Below, piece after piece: positions 9,292 to 16,820 of a stretch of DNA of 50,288 bases. Within the stretch, counting starts at the first letter, position 1. Every line of letters starts with the position of its first letter. The stretch is from Lactiplantibacillus plajomi (GTDB lineage: Bacteria > Bacillota > Bacilli > Lactobacillales > Lactobacillaceae): positions 1 through 50,288 of the forward strand of contig NZ_BJDZ01000019.1 of the NCBI RefSeq assembly GCF_005405405.1. The letters are read 5' to 3'. The position numbers and the translations under genes are program-made. Under the pieces are notes generated by a model that searched no databases, had not been told where the DNA came from, and saw only the letters and a list, made by a program, of their open reading frames with translations.

Positions 9292-9309
9292 GGTGATCAC
9301 CTCAAAATC

Positions 9310-9338
9310 ATTACACGAACACTTGTTCGTTTTTGCAA
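9310..9338 (-). promoter_or_regulatory. LexA/DinR (SOS) box inside a sigma-A promoter
   Basis: Reading the minus strand: -35 TTGCAA (9338-9333), a 17-bp spacer, then -10 TGTAAT (9315-9310). The spacer contains the palindrome CGAAC-ACTT-GTTCG (9316-9329), with flanking A and T extending the arms to 6 bp. This fits the Gram-positive SOS consensus CGAAC-N4-GTTCG. A repressor bound here would cover the promoter. The predicted leader is only about 10 bases and runs straight into the GAGGTGATC ribosome binding site of the small gene. Confidence 0.85.
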
Positions 9339-9504
9339 GTCTAAAGCTGCCGTTTTAAATTAAGTGTGGGGCTGGTTTTCGGTGACTGGTGGGGTGATGG
9401 CGCTTAAAAATACGAACAAATCGAAAAACTTACGGGGAAAAAGCTACAAAAAATGGTCTAGACTTGGTATGATAAAATCTGGATAAATGAAAGGAGGCCT
9501 TGCC

Positions 9505-9705
9505 ATGGAGCGTGGACGACGCGCAACGTTAGAAGAACGGATCGCCATCGTGAAGTACACGTTGGCCCATGATAACAATTACCAGCAGGCAGCCGACCGG
9601 TTTAACGTCTCCTACCCGCAAGTATATACTTGGGTTCGCAAGTACCGTCAAAGCGGCATGGAAGGCTTGGTAGATCACCGGGGCCGACCAAAACAGGCTA
9701 AGTGA
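9505..9705 (+). CDS. Stand-alone IS3-OrfA-like helix-turn-helix protein
   Basis: 66 residues from ATG 9505, 7 bases after AAAGGAGG. The sequence RRATLEERIAIVKYTLAHDNNYQQAADRFNVSYPQVYTWVRKYRQSGMEGLVDHRGRPK is a single Tn3/IS3-type HTH as found in IS3 OrfA. There is no OrfB behind it, no inverted repeats, and it has its own ribosome binding site and terminator, so it looks like a domesticated or orphan DNA-binding protein rather than a live transposase. It is divergent from the SOS operon; the two start regions are about 200 bases apart. Its targets are unknown. Confidence 0.7.
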   Translation: MERGRRATLEERIAIVKYTLAHDNNYQQAADRFNVSYPQVYTWVRKYRQSGMEGLVDHRGRPKQAK

Positions 9706-9715
9706 ATTACATATC

Positions 9716-9753
9716 AAACCCGTTTTCACCTCGAGTGGACGCGGGTTTTTTAT
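9716..9753 (+). terminator. Terminator of the small HTH gene
   Basis: AAACCCG...CGGGTTT stem followed by TTTTA, 11 bases after the stop codon. Confidence 0.75.
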
Positions 9754-9834
9754 TTGGTTCGGCACGTGACGCCGAGTTGTAACTCGCAGGATTCCCCGTT
9801 AAAATGGAACTACTATGAAAGAAAAGGTGGACGG

Positions 9835-11631
9835 ATGATGGACTTAGCGGCAGCGCAACAAGTACTGAAAACAACTTTCGGCTACGATGAATTTCGGCCG
9901 GGACAAAAAGCGGTGATCGAACAAGTACTGGCCGGTGAAAACACGTTGGCAATTATGCCGACCGGGGGTGGGAAGTCACTCTGTTACCAAATCCCCGCGC
10001 TCCTGTTCAACGGCGTAACGGTCGTGGTATCGCCACTGATCTCGCTAATGAAGGACCAGGTGGACGCCCTTAACGATAACGGCATCGCGGCGACCTTCAT
10101 TAACAGCGCGTTGACCCAGCAGGAAATCAACCTGCGCTTACAAGAACTGCGCCAGGGCGACTACACTTTACTGTACGTCGCGCCCGAACGGCTGGATTCT
10201 AGCTACTTCATTCAGGCACTCGGCCAGTTGCCGATTAAACTACTGGCAATTGACGAAGCCCACTGTATTTCGCAGTGGGGCCACGATTTTCGTCCGAGTT
10301 ACCTGGCGCTGAGTACGGCTATCGAACAACTGCCGACGCACCCGCAAGTGCTAGCCCTGACCGCCACGGCGACCGAGCAAGTGGCACAGGACATTTGCGC
10401 GCAACTCGCAATTGATCCTAAGCAGGAAGTCAACACCGGCTTTGCCCGCGATAATTTAAACTTAACGGTTGTGAAGGGCCAGGATACCGACCGTTACGTC
10501 CTGGATTACTTGAAGGTCAACCAGGGGGAAGCCGGCATTATTTATGCCAGCACGCGTAAAGAAGTGATGCGGCTGACCGCCCTGTTACAAAAGAAGGACA
10601 TTAAAGCAGCCCCGTACCACGCTGGACTGGACGCGGACGTCCGCCGACAAAACCAGGAAGACTTCCTGTACGACCGGGTCGCGGTCATGGTGGCCACCAA
10701 CGCGTTCGGAATGGGCATTGATAAAAGTAACGTCCGCTTCGTGATCCACGCCCAGGTTCCCGGTACCCTGGAAGCTTATTACCAGGAAGCTGGCCGGGCC
10801 GGCCGGGACGGATTACCGAGTGAGGCAATCCTCCTGTTTCGACCGGCTGACATTCAGTTACAACACTTCTTTATTGATGAATCGGAAATGGACGATGAAC
10901 ACCGCCGGCAAGCCTACCACAAGTTACAGGTGATGACCCAGTACGCCAATACTCAGGGTTGTTTGCAACAGTTCATCCTCAACTATTTCGGTGAGGACTC
11001 CGAACCGTGCGGTCGCTGCAGCAATTGTACTGATCAGCGCGAGGCCCAGGACATTACCACCGACGCGCAAAAGGTGCTGTCGTGCGTGGTGCGGTTGCAT
11101 TCTCGTTTCGGTAAGGGCGTGGTGGCCCAGGTGTTGACCGGTGCTAATAACCAGCGGATTCGTGAATCGAATCTTAGTGAACTATCAACGTACGGACTGA
11201 TGGCCGGTCAGCGCCAGAAAAGCGTCGGCGAATTGATCGACTTCTTAACGGCGGCTGGTTATTTGCAAGCGGTCGGCGGCCAGTACCCTACTTTAACCGT
11301 AACGGCCAGCGGAGCGGCAGTATTGAAGGGAAAACAAACTGTGCACCGCAAAACGGCCCAGACCGTACACCAGTCTGGACCAGAAAACAGCGCGCTATTT
11401 GAACAGTTGCGGACGTTGCGGCGGACGATCGCCGAACAGCAGCAGGTCCCGCCGTTCGTTATTTTTTCCGATAAGACCCTGCATTCGATGTGTGACGTGA
11501 TGCCCGAAACCGACGCGGCCTTCTTAACGGTCCGGGGGGTCGGACAGAGCAAGCTCGACAAGTACGGTGAGCGCTTCATGGCGACGATTCGGGCAGCTGC
11601 CCACGCGGATACCGCAACAAGCGCGGACTAG
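9835..11631 (+). CDS. recQ: ATP-dependent DNA helicase RecQ
   Basis: About 598 residues from ATGATG at 9835/9838, behind AAGGTGG; longer upstream reading lacks RecQ similarity. A superfamily 2, 3'-5' helicase: Walker A MPTGGGKSLCYQ (residues 41-52), DEAH (140-143) followed by CISQWGHDFRPSY, motif VI QEAGRAGRDG, a zinc-binding four-Cys cluster (CLQQF...CGRCSNC, about 377-399), an RQC winged-helix region, and a C-terminal HRDC domain (about 520-590). It unwinds recombination and repair intermediates in the cytoplasm. It is monocistronic and its stop overlaps, tail to tail through a shared CTAG, the stop of the hydrolase pseudogene on the other strand. No LexA box is evident directly upstream. 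Confidence 0.97.
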   Translation: MMDLAAAQQVLKTTFGYDEFRPGQKAVIEQVLAGENTLAIMPTGGGKSLCYQIPALLFNGVTVVVSPLISLMKDQVDALNDNGIAATFINSALTQQEINLRLQELRQGDYTLLYVAPERLDSSYFIQALGQLPIKLLAIDEAHCISQWGHDFRPSYLALSTAIEQLPTHPQVLALTATATEQVAQDICAQLAIDPKQEVNTGFARDNLNLTVVKGQDTDRYVLDYLKVNQGEAGIIYASTRKEVMRLTALLQKKDIKAAPYHAGLDADVRRQNQEDFLYDRVAVMVATNAFGMGIDKSNVRFVIHAQVPGTLEAYYQEAGRAGRDGLPSEAILLFRPADIQLQHFFIDESEMDDEHRRQAYHKLQVMTQYANTQGCLQQFILNYFGEDSEPCGRCSNCTDQREAQDITTDAQKVLSCVVRLHSRFGKGVVAQVLTGANNQRIRESNLSELSTYGLMAGQRQKSVGELIDFLTAAGYLQAVGGQYPTLTVTASGAAVLKGKQTVHRKTAQTVHQSGPENSALFEQLRTLRRTIAEQQQVPPFVIFSDKTLHSMCDVMPETDAAFLTVRGVGQSKLDKYGERFMATIRAAAHADTATSAD

Positions 11632-12764
11632 GCCTTGTCGAGTAGGCCGTATAGGTCGTTGACGACTTTGCCGAACGAGACCGAACTGCGGACGTTCGCC
11701 ATTAAAACGATGGTCGTCCGGCCACTGCGGCTAATACTGTTGATGATGTTGAAGCCGCCCAGCACGCCGTGGTTGCTATAACTACCGGGATTACAGTAAA
11801 AACCCATCCCGTAGGTCGACCAGCTACCGGCCGTTAGCATTTGTTGGCGGGCCGTGCTGGAGATCAGCCGCCCGCTCATCAGGGCCTGGTCGAAGCGCAA
11901 CATGTCGCTAACCGGCATGTAGAGGTCGCCGACGCCGAATAGCTGGCTGAGATTGCCAAGGGGCGCTTCCACGTAGCGACCGTTACGGATGACGTAACTG
12001 GTCGGGTGGTTAGAGAGCTGTTGAAAATGGGGGTACTGCCCGGTCGCGGTCATTTCTGCCGGTTTGAAAATATTAGTGGTCAGGTACGTCATTAACGGCT
12101 GACCACTAATTTTTTCGACTAAGTAGGCGAGAATGGTATAGTTACTATCGAGGTAGCGCTAACGCCCCGGCTGTTCACGAATGCCGGCCTGCGCGATTTG
12201 GGCGACGAGTTCGGTCGGCGTCATCGGCTGCTCGGTAGCGGCGTGGCCGCGGATACCGGACGTATGGTTTAGCAGGTGTTTGAGGGTGATTTGCCCGCCG
12301 TTCGGAAAGTTGGGCAGGTAAGTCGCTAACGCATCGTTGACCCGCAGCTTCCCGCGGTCCTGTAGTTGTAAAATGGCGGTCGCAATCAGTGCCTTTTGGG
12401 TTGACCCCACGTAATAGGGGGTGTCGATTTGATTGGCGAGGTGCCGCTGGCGGTCGCGTTCACCGTACGCTTGGCGCAGGATGGTCCGGCCATTGCGGAC
12501 GATTAGGGCGGTGCCCGAAAAGCGGTGCGCCTTTAAGTACTGGTCAACGCTGGCATTAGCAACGATGGGGTGCAACGGCACGGTTTTAGGTTTTGGCCGC
12601 GACGGTTTGGCTTGCGCCACCACCGTGGTCGGGGTCGGTTTGGGGATCACACCAGTTTGTGACACTGCTTGATTATGTAAGCCGTAGATCAGGCCGATGC
12701 CGCCAAGCAGCGTAAGGCTGAGTAGCGGCATGAAGCGCAATTTTGAGCGGGGTGGGTAGTGCAT
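11628..12764 (-). pseudogene. Beta-lactamase-family serine hydrolase with in-frame amber codon
   Basis: Start ATG 12764 behind TTGGAGGAATTAGG. The N-terminus is a signal anchor (KLRFMPLLSLTLLGGIGLIYGL), then a class C-like serine hydrolase: FSGTALIVRNGRTI, SxxK nucleophile motif STQK in YVGSTQKALIATA, HLLNHTSGI. At 12159-12161 a TAG interrupts the frame after EQPGR; translation would resume in the same frame with RYLDSNYTILAYLVEKISGQPL and run to 11628, ending in GMGFYCNPGSYSNHGVLGGFNIINSISRSG. No indel is needed: a single TGG-to-TAG change would explain it. The intact enzyme would be an extracytoplasmic PBP4-star-like peptidase or esterase of about 378 residues. It could be true gene decay, a strain-specific mutation or a sequencing error. 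Confidence 0.85.
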
Positions 12765-12870
12765 CCTAATTCCTCCAATAACGTCGTGATGAGGATAACT
12801 TACCACGCTAATACCCGCTTTTTTATGTAGAACACGTATAGTTTTGATAAATCCGGAAAAGGGGAGAACG

Positions 12871-13755
12871 ATGGAATTTACTTGGCAGCACGCCGGTACG
12901 GCGGTTTCAATGAAACGTTTTTTGAGCGACCATGGGATCAGCATGCGCCTGATCAAGGCCGTTAAGCACGGGGAGGGCCAGCTGCTGTTAAACGGCGCGG
13001 TCGTCAGCGGTGTGATCACCGTCAATTCAGGCGATCGCGCCGGCATCCGTCTAGCCGATGAAGCGCCCGACGACGCGATTGCCGCTAGCCAACAGTCACT
13101 GGCAGTCTTGTACGAGGACGCCAACTGGTTAGTCGTCAACAAACCGGCCGGTCTCACCAGCGTGCCGGGTCCTAGTGACCGGACCGAAACATTGGTTAAC
13201 CGGGTCAAGGGCTACTTGGAACGGACGCAGGCGCCCAACCAGCGCCCGCACCTCGTCACCCGCTTGGACCGCGACACCAGCGGCATCGTACTAATTGCTA
13301 AGCACCGTGTCGCGCAGGGAATGCTGGCAAACCCGCGCCTGACAGAAACGCTGAAGAAAACGTACACGGCTTGGATTGCCGGTACGCTCACGCCAACCAG
13401 CGGGACCATTGACCAACCGATTGGGCGCGTCGATGATAGTCCGCAGCGGCAAGTCACCGCGGCCGGTCAACGCGCCGTGACCCGTTACCAAGTTGTCGGC
13501 GTGGCAGCTGACCGGCAAGTCAGCCGGTTGAGATTAACGCTGGTGACCGGCCGGACCCACCAGATTCGGGTGCACCTGACCAGTTTGGGCCACCCGCTGT
13601 TAGGCGACCAGCTCTATGGTGGTCAGCAAGACTTAATCACCCGGCAGGCGCTGCACGCGACCAACCTGAGCTTTTTTGACCCCTTCACTCAGACAACGTT
13701 ACAAGTCACCGCGCCGTTACCGGCCGACTTGCAGCGCTTGGCCGAGTTAGCGTAA
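12871..13755 (+). CDS. RluD-family rRNA pseudouridine synthase
   Basis: 294 residues from ATG 12871, behind AAGGGGAG; an upstream in-frame start at 12844 lacks a site. Begins with an S4-like RNA-binding segment (KRFLSDHGISMRLIKAVKHGEGQLLLNG), then the catalytic core: VVNKPAGLTSVPG, the catalytic aspartate motif HLVTRLDRDTSGIVLIAK (Asp in RLDRDTSG), and GRTHQIRVHLTSLGHPLLGDQLYGG. It isomerises uridines in structured RNA, probably 23S rRNA; the exact site is not predictable from this family member. It is divergent from the hydrolase pseudogene. Confidence 0.93.
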   Translation: MEFTWQHAGTAVSMKRFLSDHGISMRLIKAVKHGEGQLLLNGAVVSGVITVNSGDRAGIRLADEAPDDAIAASQQSLAVLYEDANWLVVNKPAGLTSVPGPSDRTETLVNRVKGYLERTQAPNQRPHLVTRLDRDTSGIVLIAKHRVAQGMLANPRLTETLKKTYTAWIAGTLTPTSGTIDQPIGRVDDSPQRQVTAAGQRAVTRYQVVGVAADRQVSRLRLTLVTGRTHQIRVHLTSLGHPLLGDQLYGGQQDLITRQALHATNLSFFDPFTQTTLQVTAPLPADLQRLAELA

Positions 13756-13805
13756 TTTAAACGCCCGCGGTGGCTCAGGGCGGTCCCGTTTTCACTTAAT
13801 AAATA

Positions 13806-13862
13806 TAAAAATCGTGCTCAATTTCTCAAGTAAGGCTACCCGAGAAATTTAGCACGATTATT
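13806..13862 (-). terminator. Terminator of the ArsR-family gene
   Basis: A long stem (AATCGTGCT-AATTTCTC paired with GAGAAATT-AGCACGATT, one bulge each side) is followed on the minus strand by TTTTTATAT. It separates the convergent pseudouridine synthase and ArsR genes and may serve both. Confidence 0.75.
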
Positions 13863-13891
13863 GTTGTTCTAGTTACGATTCGATTTGCCGC

Positions 13892-14218
13892 TTACTTGCC
13901 ACCGGCAGCTTCGGTATCGGCTGCTAACGTGGCGAAGGTTGCTTGCAATTGCTGTAAGGGCGCACTCAACGTTAAGAAATAAATGTGCTCGACACCACTA
14001 CTACGCATGTCGATCACACCGGCTTCACGCATTAAGCGCAGGTGGTGTGAAACGGCTGGTCTGGAAATATCGACCAGCGCAGTAATGTCGGTCACGTTAA
14101 GACCATCATCACTGTTCCCCAGAGCAATGATGATTTGACGCCGAATTTTTTCGGCAAAGATACTGATCAACGTTGCGCTGTTGGTCAGTGCAACTTTTGA
14201 TTGTTGATAATTAGCCAT
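13892..14218 (-). CDS. ArsR-family winged-helix transcriptional regulator
   Basis: 108 residues; ATG 14218 follows AGGAGGAT. A compact winged-helix protein: IFAEKIRRQIIIALGNSDDGLNVTDITALVDISRPAVSHHLRLMREAGVIDMRSSGVEHIYFLT, typical of ArsR/SmtB recognition helix (SRPAVSHHLRLM) and beta-wing. It has no cysteines and no ELCVCDL-type metal box, so metal sensing at the canonical site is unlikely. It is divergent from the flavodoxin-like membrane gene 380 bases away and could regulate it; that is inference from position. Its own leader contains several hairpins. Confidence 0.9.
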   Translation of the reverse strand: MANYQQSKVALTNSATLISIFAEKIRRQIIIALGNSDDGLNVTDITALVDISRPAVSHHLRLMREAGVIDMRSSGVEHIYFLTLSAPLQQLQATFATLAADTEAAGGK

Positions 14219-14600
14219 ATCCTCCTGAGTCCTTTCAATCTCTTTCTAGGTCGCCCAGGCACGTTTCCCCCATAAAGTCATACGCTGAAACGTTACCTGA
14301 GCGCCCCGTGAACAACTACGCCATGCCGGGCGCTTGCCAAAGGCAATGACGCCGGCCCACTTATCCGCGTAAAGGTCGAAGTGGGTCGGCGAATTTTAAG
14401 TCTGCAAGTTGTCGAACGGACTGTACAAACTCGGTAAAGTTGTACTTACGTTTATTAAAGCAAGCGGGGAATTGATTGTCAATCGTTTTTGTCGAAAGTG
14501 ATTATCATTAGCAACTTTAATCGTTTATGTTCGTTTTGTATCCGTATTTGCACGGCAAAGTGCGTTAAAATGGTACTATGACATTCAGGGGGTGGACAAC
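14219..14600. other. Structured 380-bp divergent intergenic region
   Basis: Three hairpins follow one another: AGCGCCC/GGGCGCT (14300-14334), TTGCC/GGCAA (14334-14347) and a 12-bp stem GCCGGCCCACTT/AAGTGGGTCGGC (14351-14390, one G-T pair). A palindrome GATTG-T-CAATC lies near 14475-14486 and TGATTATCATTA near 14501. The hairpins lack strong T-runs in either direction. They could be a structured leader of the ArsR gene, a small RNA, or a barrier between divergent promoters. I recognise no known riboswitch. Confidence 0.5.
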
Positions 14601-15365
14601 GTGAAAGTTTTAGGGTTATTAGGAACCCACAATCCGGACGGGGTGACCAGCCAGATGCTGCAGGCGGTCCTTAAGGGGGCGGCTACCAGCGCGGAGACCG
14701 AGTTAGTGAATCTGAACGATTACGCACTGACCCCGGATAAACCGCAGGCGAAAAATCCGGATCTTGATAAGCTCGAGGCCAAGTTGCTGGCCGCCGACGT
14801 TTGGGTGTTGGCGGCCCCAACTTATATTGGCGGCTTGGCGGGCGTGATGAAGAATTTCATGGACTGTTTTCGCAACCGCATTGCCCGCTATAACGCGGTT
14901 GGCGAGGCGGTTCCGGACCGGTTTAAAAACAAGCACTACGTGACCATTAGTGACTGTTACGCCGGTGGTATTGAAAACTACGTGACCGGGGTGACCGACA
15001 ACGCCTTTAAGTCGATGGACAAGTTCCTAACGATGGGTGGGTTGATCAAGTTGCGCGAAATCGTCGTGACCAACACTTTTGGTATGCAACAACTGCCAGC
15101 TAAAAAACGGGCGGAAGGCGAACGGGTCGGTGCCAAGGCCGCCCAAAAAAAGGAAAAGGATGATAGTACTGTGAAACGTTATATTCAATTATTCTTTATG
15201 ATTGCCGTAATGGCGTTACTGACGATGGGCATTGAAGCGCTGATTGGGCAGGTTGTGCCGTTGGCTAATTTCTGGGCCTACTACGGTATGTTTGTCATTA
15301 TTTTTTACGTCTTACTCGCAAGCATCCTCCACTTTTTCACCGTGGTCAAACACCGGCGCCGCTAA
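14601..15365 (+). CDS. Flavodoxin-like FMN reductase fused to two membrane helices
   Basis: 254 residues from GTG 14601, five bases after AGGGGGTGG; an in-frame GTG at 14592 overlaps the ribosome binding site. Residues 1-175 resemble NADPH-dependent FMN reductases: KVLGLLGTHNPDGVTSQMLQAVLKG (phosphate-binding loop), VWVLAAPTYIGGLAGVMKNFMDCF, and HYVTISDCYAGGIENYV. A Lys/Glu-rich linker (PAKKRAEGERVGAKAAQKKEK) leads to two hydrophobic helices (about 198-218 and 228-248) and a KHRRR tail. The reductase would face the cytoplasm and be tethered to the membrane. The electron acceptor is unknown. The gene is followed closely by tRNA-Arg. Confidence 0.8.
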   Translation: MKVLGLLGTHNPDGVTSQMLQAVLKGAATSAETELVNLNDYALTPDKPQAKNPDLDKLEAKLLAADVWVLAAPTYIGGLAGVMKNFMDCFRNRIARYNAVGEAVPDRFKNKHYVTISDCYAGGIENYVTGVTDNAFKSMDKFLTMGGLIKLREIVVTNTFGMQQLPAKKRAEGERVGAKAAQKKEKDDSTVKRYIQLFFMIAVMALLTMGIEALIGQVVPLANFWAYYGMFVIIFYVLLASILHFFTVVKHRRR

Positions 15366-15388
15366 TTCGTGGTACCATGAAGGTACGG

Positions 15389-15460
15389 GCGTCCTTAGTG
15401 TAACGGAAAGCACGCGAGATTTCGGTCCTTGCGATCTCGGTTCGATTCCGAGGGGACGCA
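15389..15460 (+). tRNA. tRNA-Arg (anticodon read as UCG)
   Basis: 72 bases. Acceptor GCGTCCT/GGGACGC with discriminator A, T-arm CTCGG-TTCGATT-CCGAG, short Arg-type D-arm (TTAGTGTAACGGAAAGCAC). The anticodon loop reads TTTCGGT, giving UCG at 34-36, though the stem has a terminal A-C mismatch (CGAGA/CCTTG). CCA is not encoded. It sits alone, 23 bases after the flavodoxin-like gene. Confidence 0.8.
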
Positions 15461-15513
15461 TTTTCAGTGCTTAGTTGGGATTGTGACGCAACGTAAAGCT
15501 AAAAAAAGGTTAA

Positions 15514-15566
15514 GAGTCAGTCGCTTTGGACGGGAGCCCGTCTTGAAGCGGCTGATTTTGTTATAA
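15514..15566 (+). terminator. Hairpin terminator after tRNA-Arg
   Basis: Stem CAGTCGCTT/AAGCGGCTG enclosing GACGGG-AG-CCCGTC, followed by TTTTG. Confidence 0.6.
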
Positions 15567-15568
15567 TA

Positions 15569-15679
15569 GAGTGTGCCAAAAGTCGGTTAGTTGGCGCGCA
15601 TTAACGGCGTAAGTCGAATAATCCTGGGATTGGATTGTTGGCCTTACGGTGTTAAGCGGGGCCAACTGACTTTTGACAC
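15569..15679 (+). repeat. 111-bp palindromic dispersed repeat, copy A
   Basis: Begins GAGTGTGCCAAAAGTCGG and ends CTGACTTTTGACAC; the ends are imperfect inverted repeats and an inner stem (AACGGCGTAAG/CTTACGGTGTT) brackets AATCC...GGATT. The reverse complement of 20205-20315 aligns over the whole 111 bp without gaps, with about 14 differences. It sits between the tRNA-Arg terminator and the M50-like operon. Confidence 0.9.
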
Positions 15680-15784
15680 CCGTTTTGGTTATCAATATTC
15701 GGAGACATACAAGCGGCTATGATATTAGTCACAGCCTCGTTGGGGATACTTAGAACGAATTCGAAAATCCGTGGAGGGATTGGG

Positions 15785-16816
15785 ATGCAAGTTGCTGGAC
15801 AATTAATTTCTACCATCGGGTGGCTGGGGCTCGCGCTAATTGCTAGTGAGTTGCTCGCCACCCTCATTTATGACGTGGGACAGTGGGTCGGCTTTCGCCT
15901 GACCGGTGCGCGGGTCGTCGCCCTCGTTGGTTTCCGCTACCAACTGAGTCGGGTCGCGGGCCACTGGAAATTTCAGCGACCGTTGACGGCTTACCCGCAC
16001 CTGATTGCGATGCCGGCGGAAGATCCGCGCCGTTTCAACCACGCGTTATACTGCTTTGGCGGACCGCTATTTAACCTGTTAGTGGTCGTGATGAGTTTGG
16101 TCACGATGCTGCAATTTACGCTTGGCTATAGCTTATGGTTGTTCGTGTTCATCATCTGGATCTGGGTAAACACACTTAAAGTGGCGCAATTATTACCGAT
16201 GAACTGGTTTGGCCGCCCAACTGCCGGGCAGGAGTTCCGGGCCGCCCGGGAATCCACCGCCGCGATGACCGCAGCCTACGTCACGGCCTGCGCGCGGGCG
16301 TTAAAAGTTCAGACTGGTCGGGTCGCCGACCTGGATGCCGGGATGATCGTGATGCCGCGCGACGGTGGCAATCGCAACTACTTAGTGGTGCGCCAGGCCA
16401 ACCTGATTTTGGAGTGGGGCCTGCAACACGGTTTGAGTACCTCGGAACTGTTGAGCGGCTTGGCGCGTTTGGAACCGAGTTTTAACACCATTCCGCGTGC
16501 GGACCTCGCGCACTACTTGGACGCGACGATTTACTGGAATCTTTATAGTGACCACCCGGCGCCGCAAGTCACCGGCTGGTATCAGGATGCCGGGGTCGCG
16601 CAATTATTGCGCCGTTACGAACCGCTGGGGAACTTTAAGTTGCGAGCCGTTTACGAATGGCGGGTCAATCAGGCGCCGCAACGGGCGTTAGCGTTAATTA
16701 CGCGCGGCTTAAAGTACGCGCGCCGGAGCAATGACCTGACCGAAATCGACTGGTTAAAGGCGTTGCGTGCTCGGGTCGAGGCCAGCGCTAAAACGAGTGT
16801 TACTAAAGAAGGGTGA
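15785..16816 (+). CDS. Catalytically dead M50/site-2-protease-like membrane protein
   Basis: 343 residues from ATG 15785, behind GTGGAGGG; an earlier start at 15719 is not needed. Residues 1-155 resemble a Firmicutes group of M50 intramembrane metalloproteases in layout: first helix with the motif position, WKFQRP...IAMPAEDPRRFNHALYCFGGPLFNLLV, then helices ending LKVAQLLPMNWFG. But where active members have HExGH the sequence is YDVGQ (YDVGQWVGFRLTG), and the NDG/DG zinc-ligand segment is TAGQEF, so all three zinc ligands appear lost. The C-terminal 190 residues are soluble and Arg/Ala-rich with a helical-repeat look. It is probably the first gene of an operon with two YibE/F genes, and its stop is followed 4 bases later by the next start. 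A non-proteolytic scaffold or chaperone role is inference. Confidence 0.75.
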   Translation: MQVAGQLISTIGWLGLALIASELLATLIYDVGQWVGFRLTGARVVALVGFRYQLSRVAGHWKFQRPLTAYPHLIAMPAEDPRRFNHALYCFGGPLFNLLVVVMSLVTMLQFTLGYSLWLFVFIIWIWVNTLKVAQLLPMNWFGRPTAGQEFRAARESTAAMTAAYVTACARALKVQTGRVADLDAGMIVMPRDGGNRNYLVVRQANLILEWGLQHGLSTSELLSGLARLEPSFNTIPRADLAHYLDATIYWNLYSDHPAPQVTGWYQDAGVAQLLRRYEPLGNFKLRAVYEWRVNQAPQRALALITRGLKYARRSNDLTEIDWLKALRARVEASAKTSVTKEG

Positions 16817-16820
16817 GAAG

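Noticed and set aside
9505-9705. Complete IS3 element
   Set aside because: Only an OrfA-like HTH is present; no OrfB, no terminal inverted repeats and no target duplication were seen.
14351-14390. Strong hairpin as a terminator
   Set aside because: Neither side has a real T-run, and no gene ends nearby on either strand.
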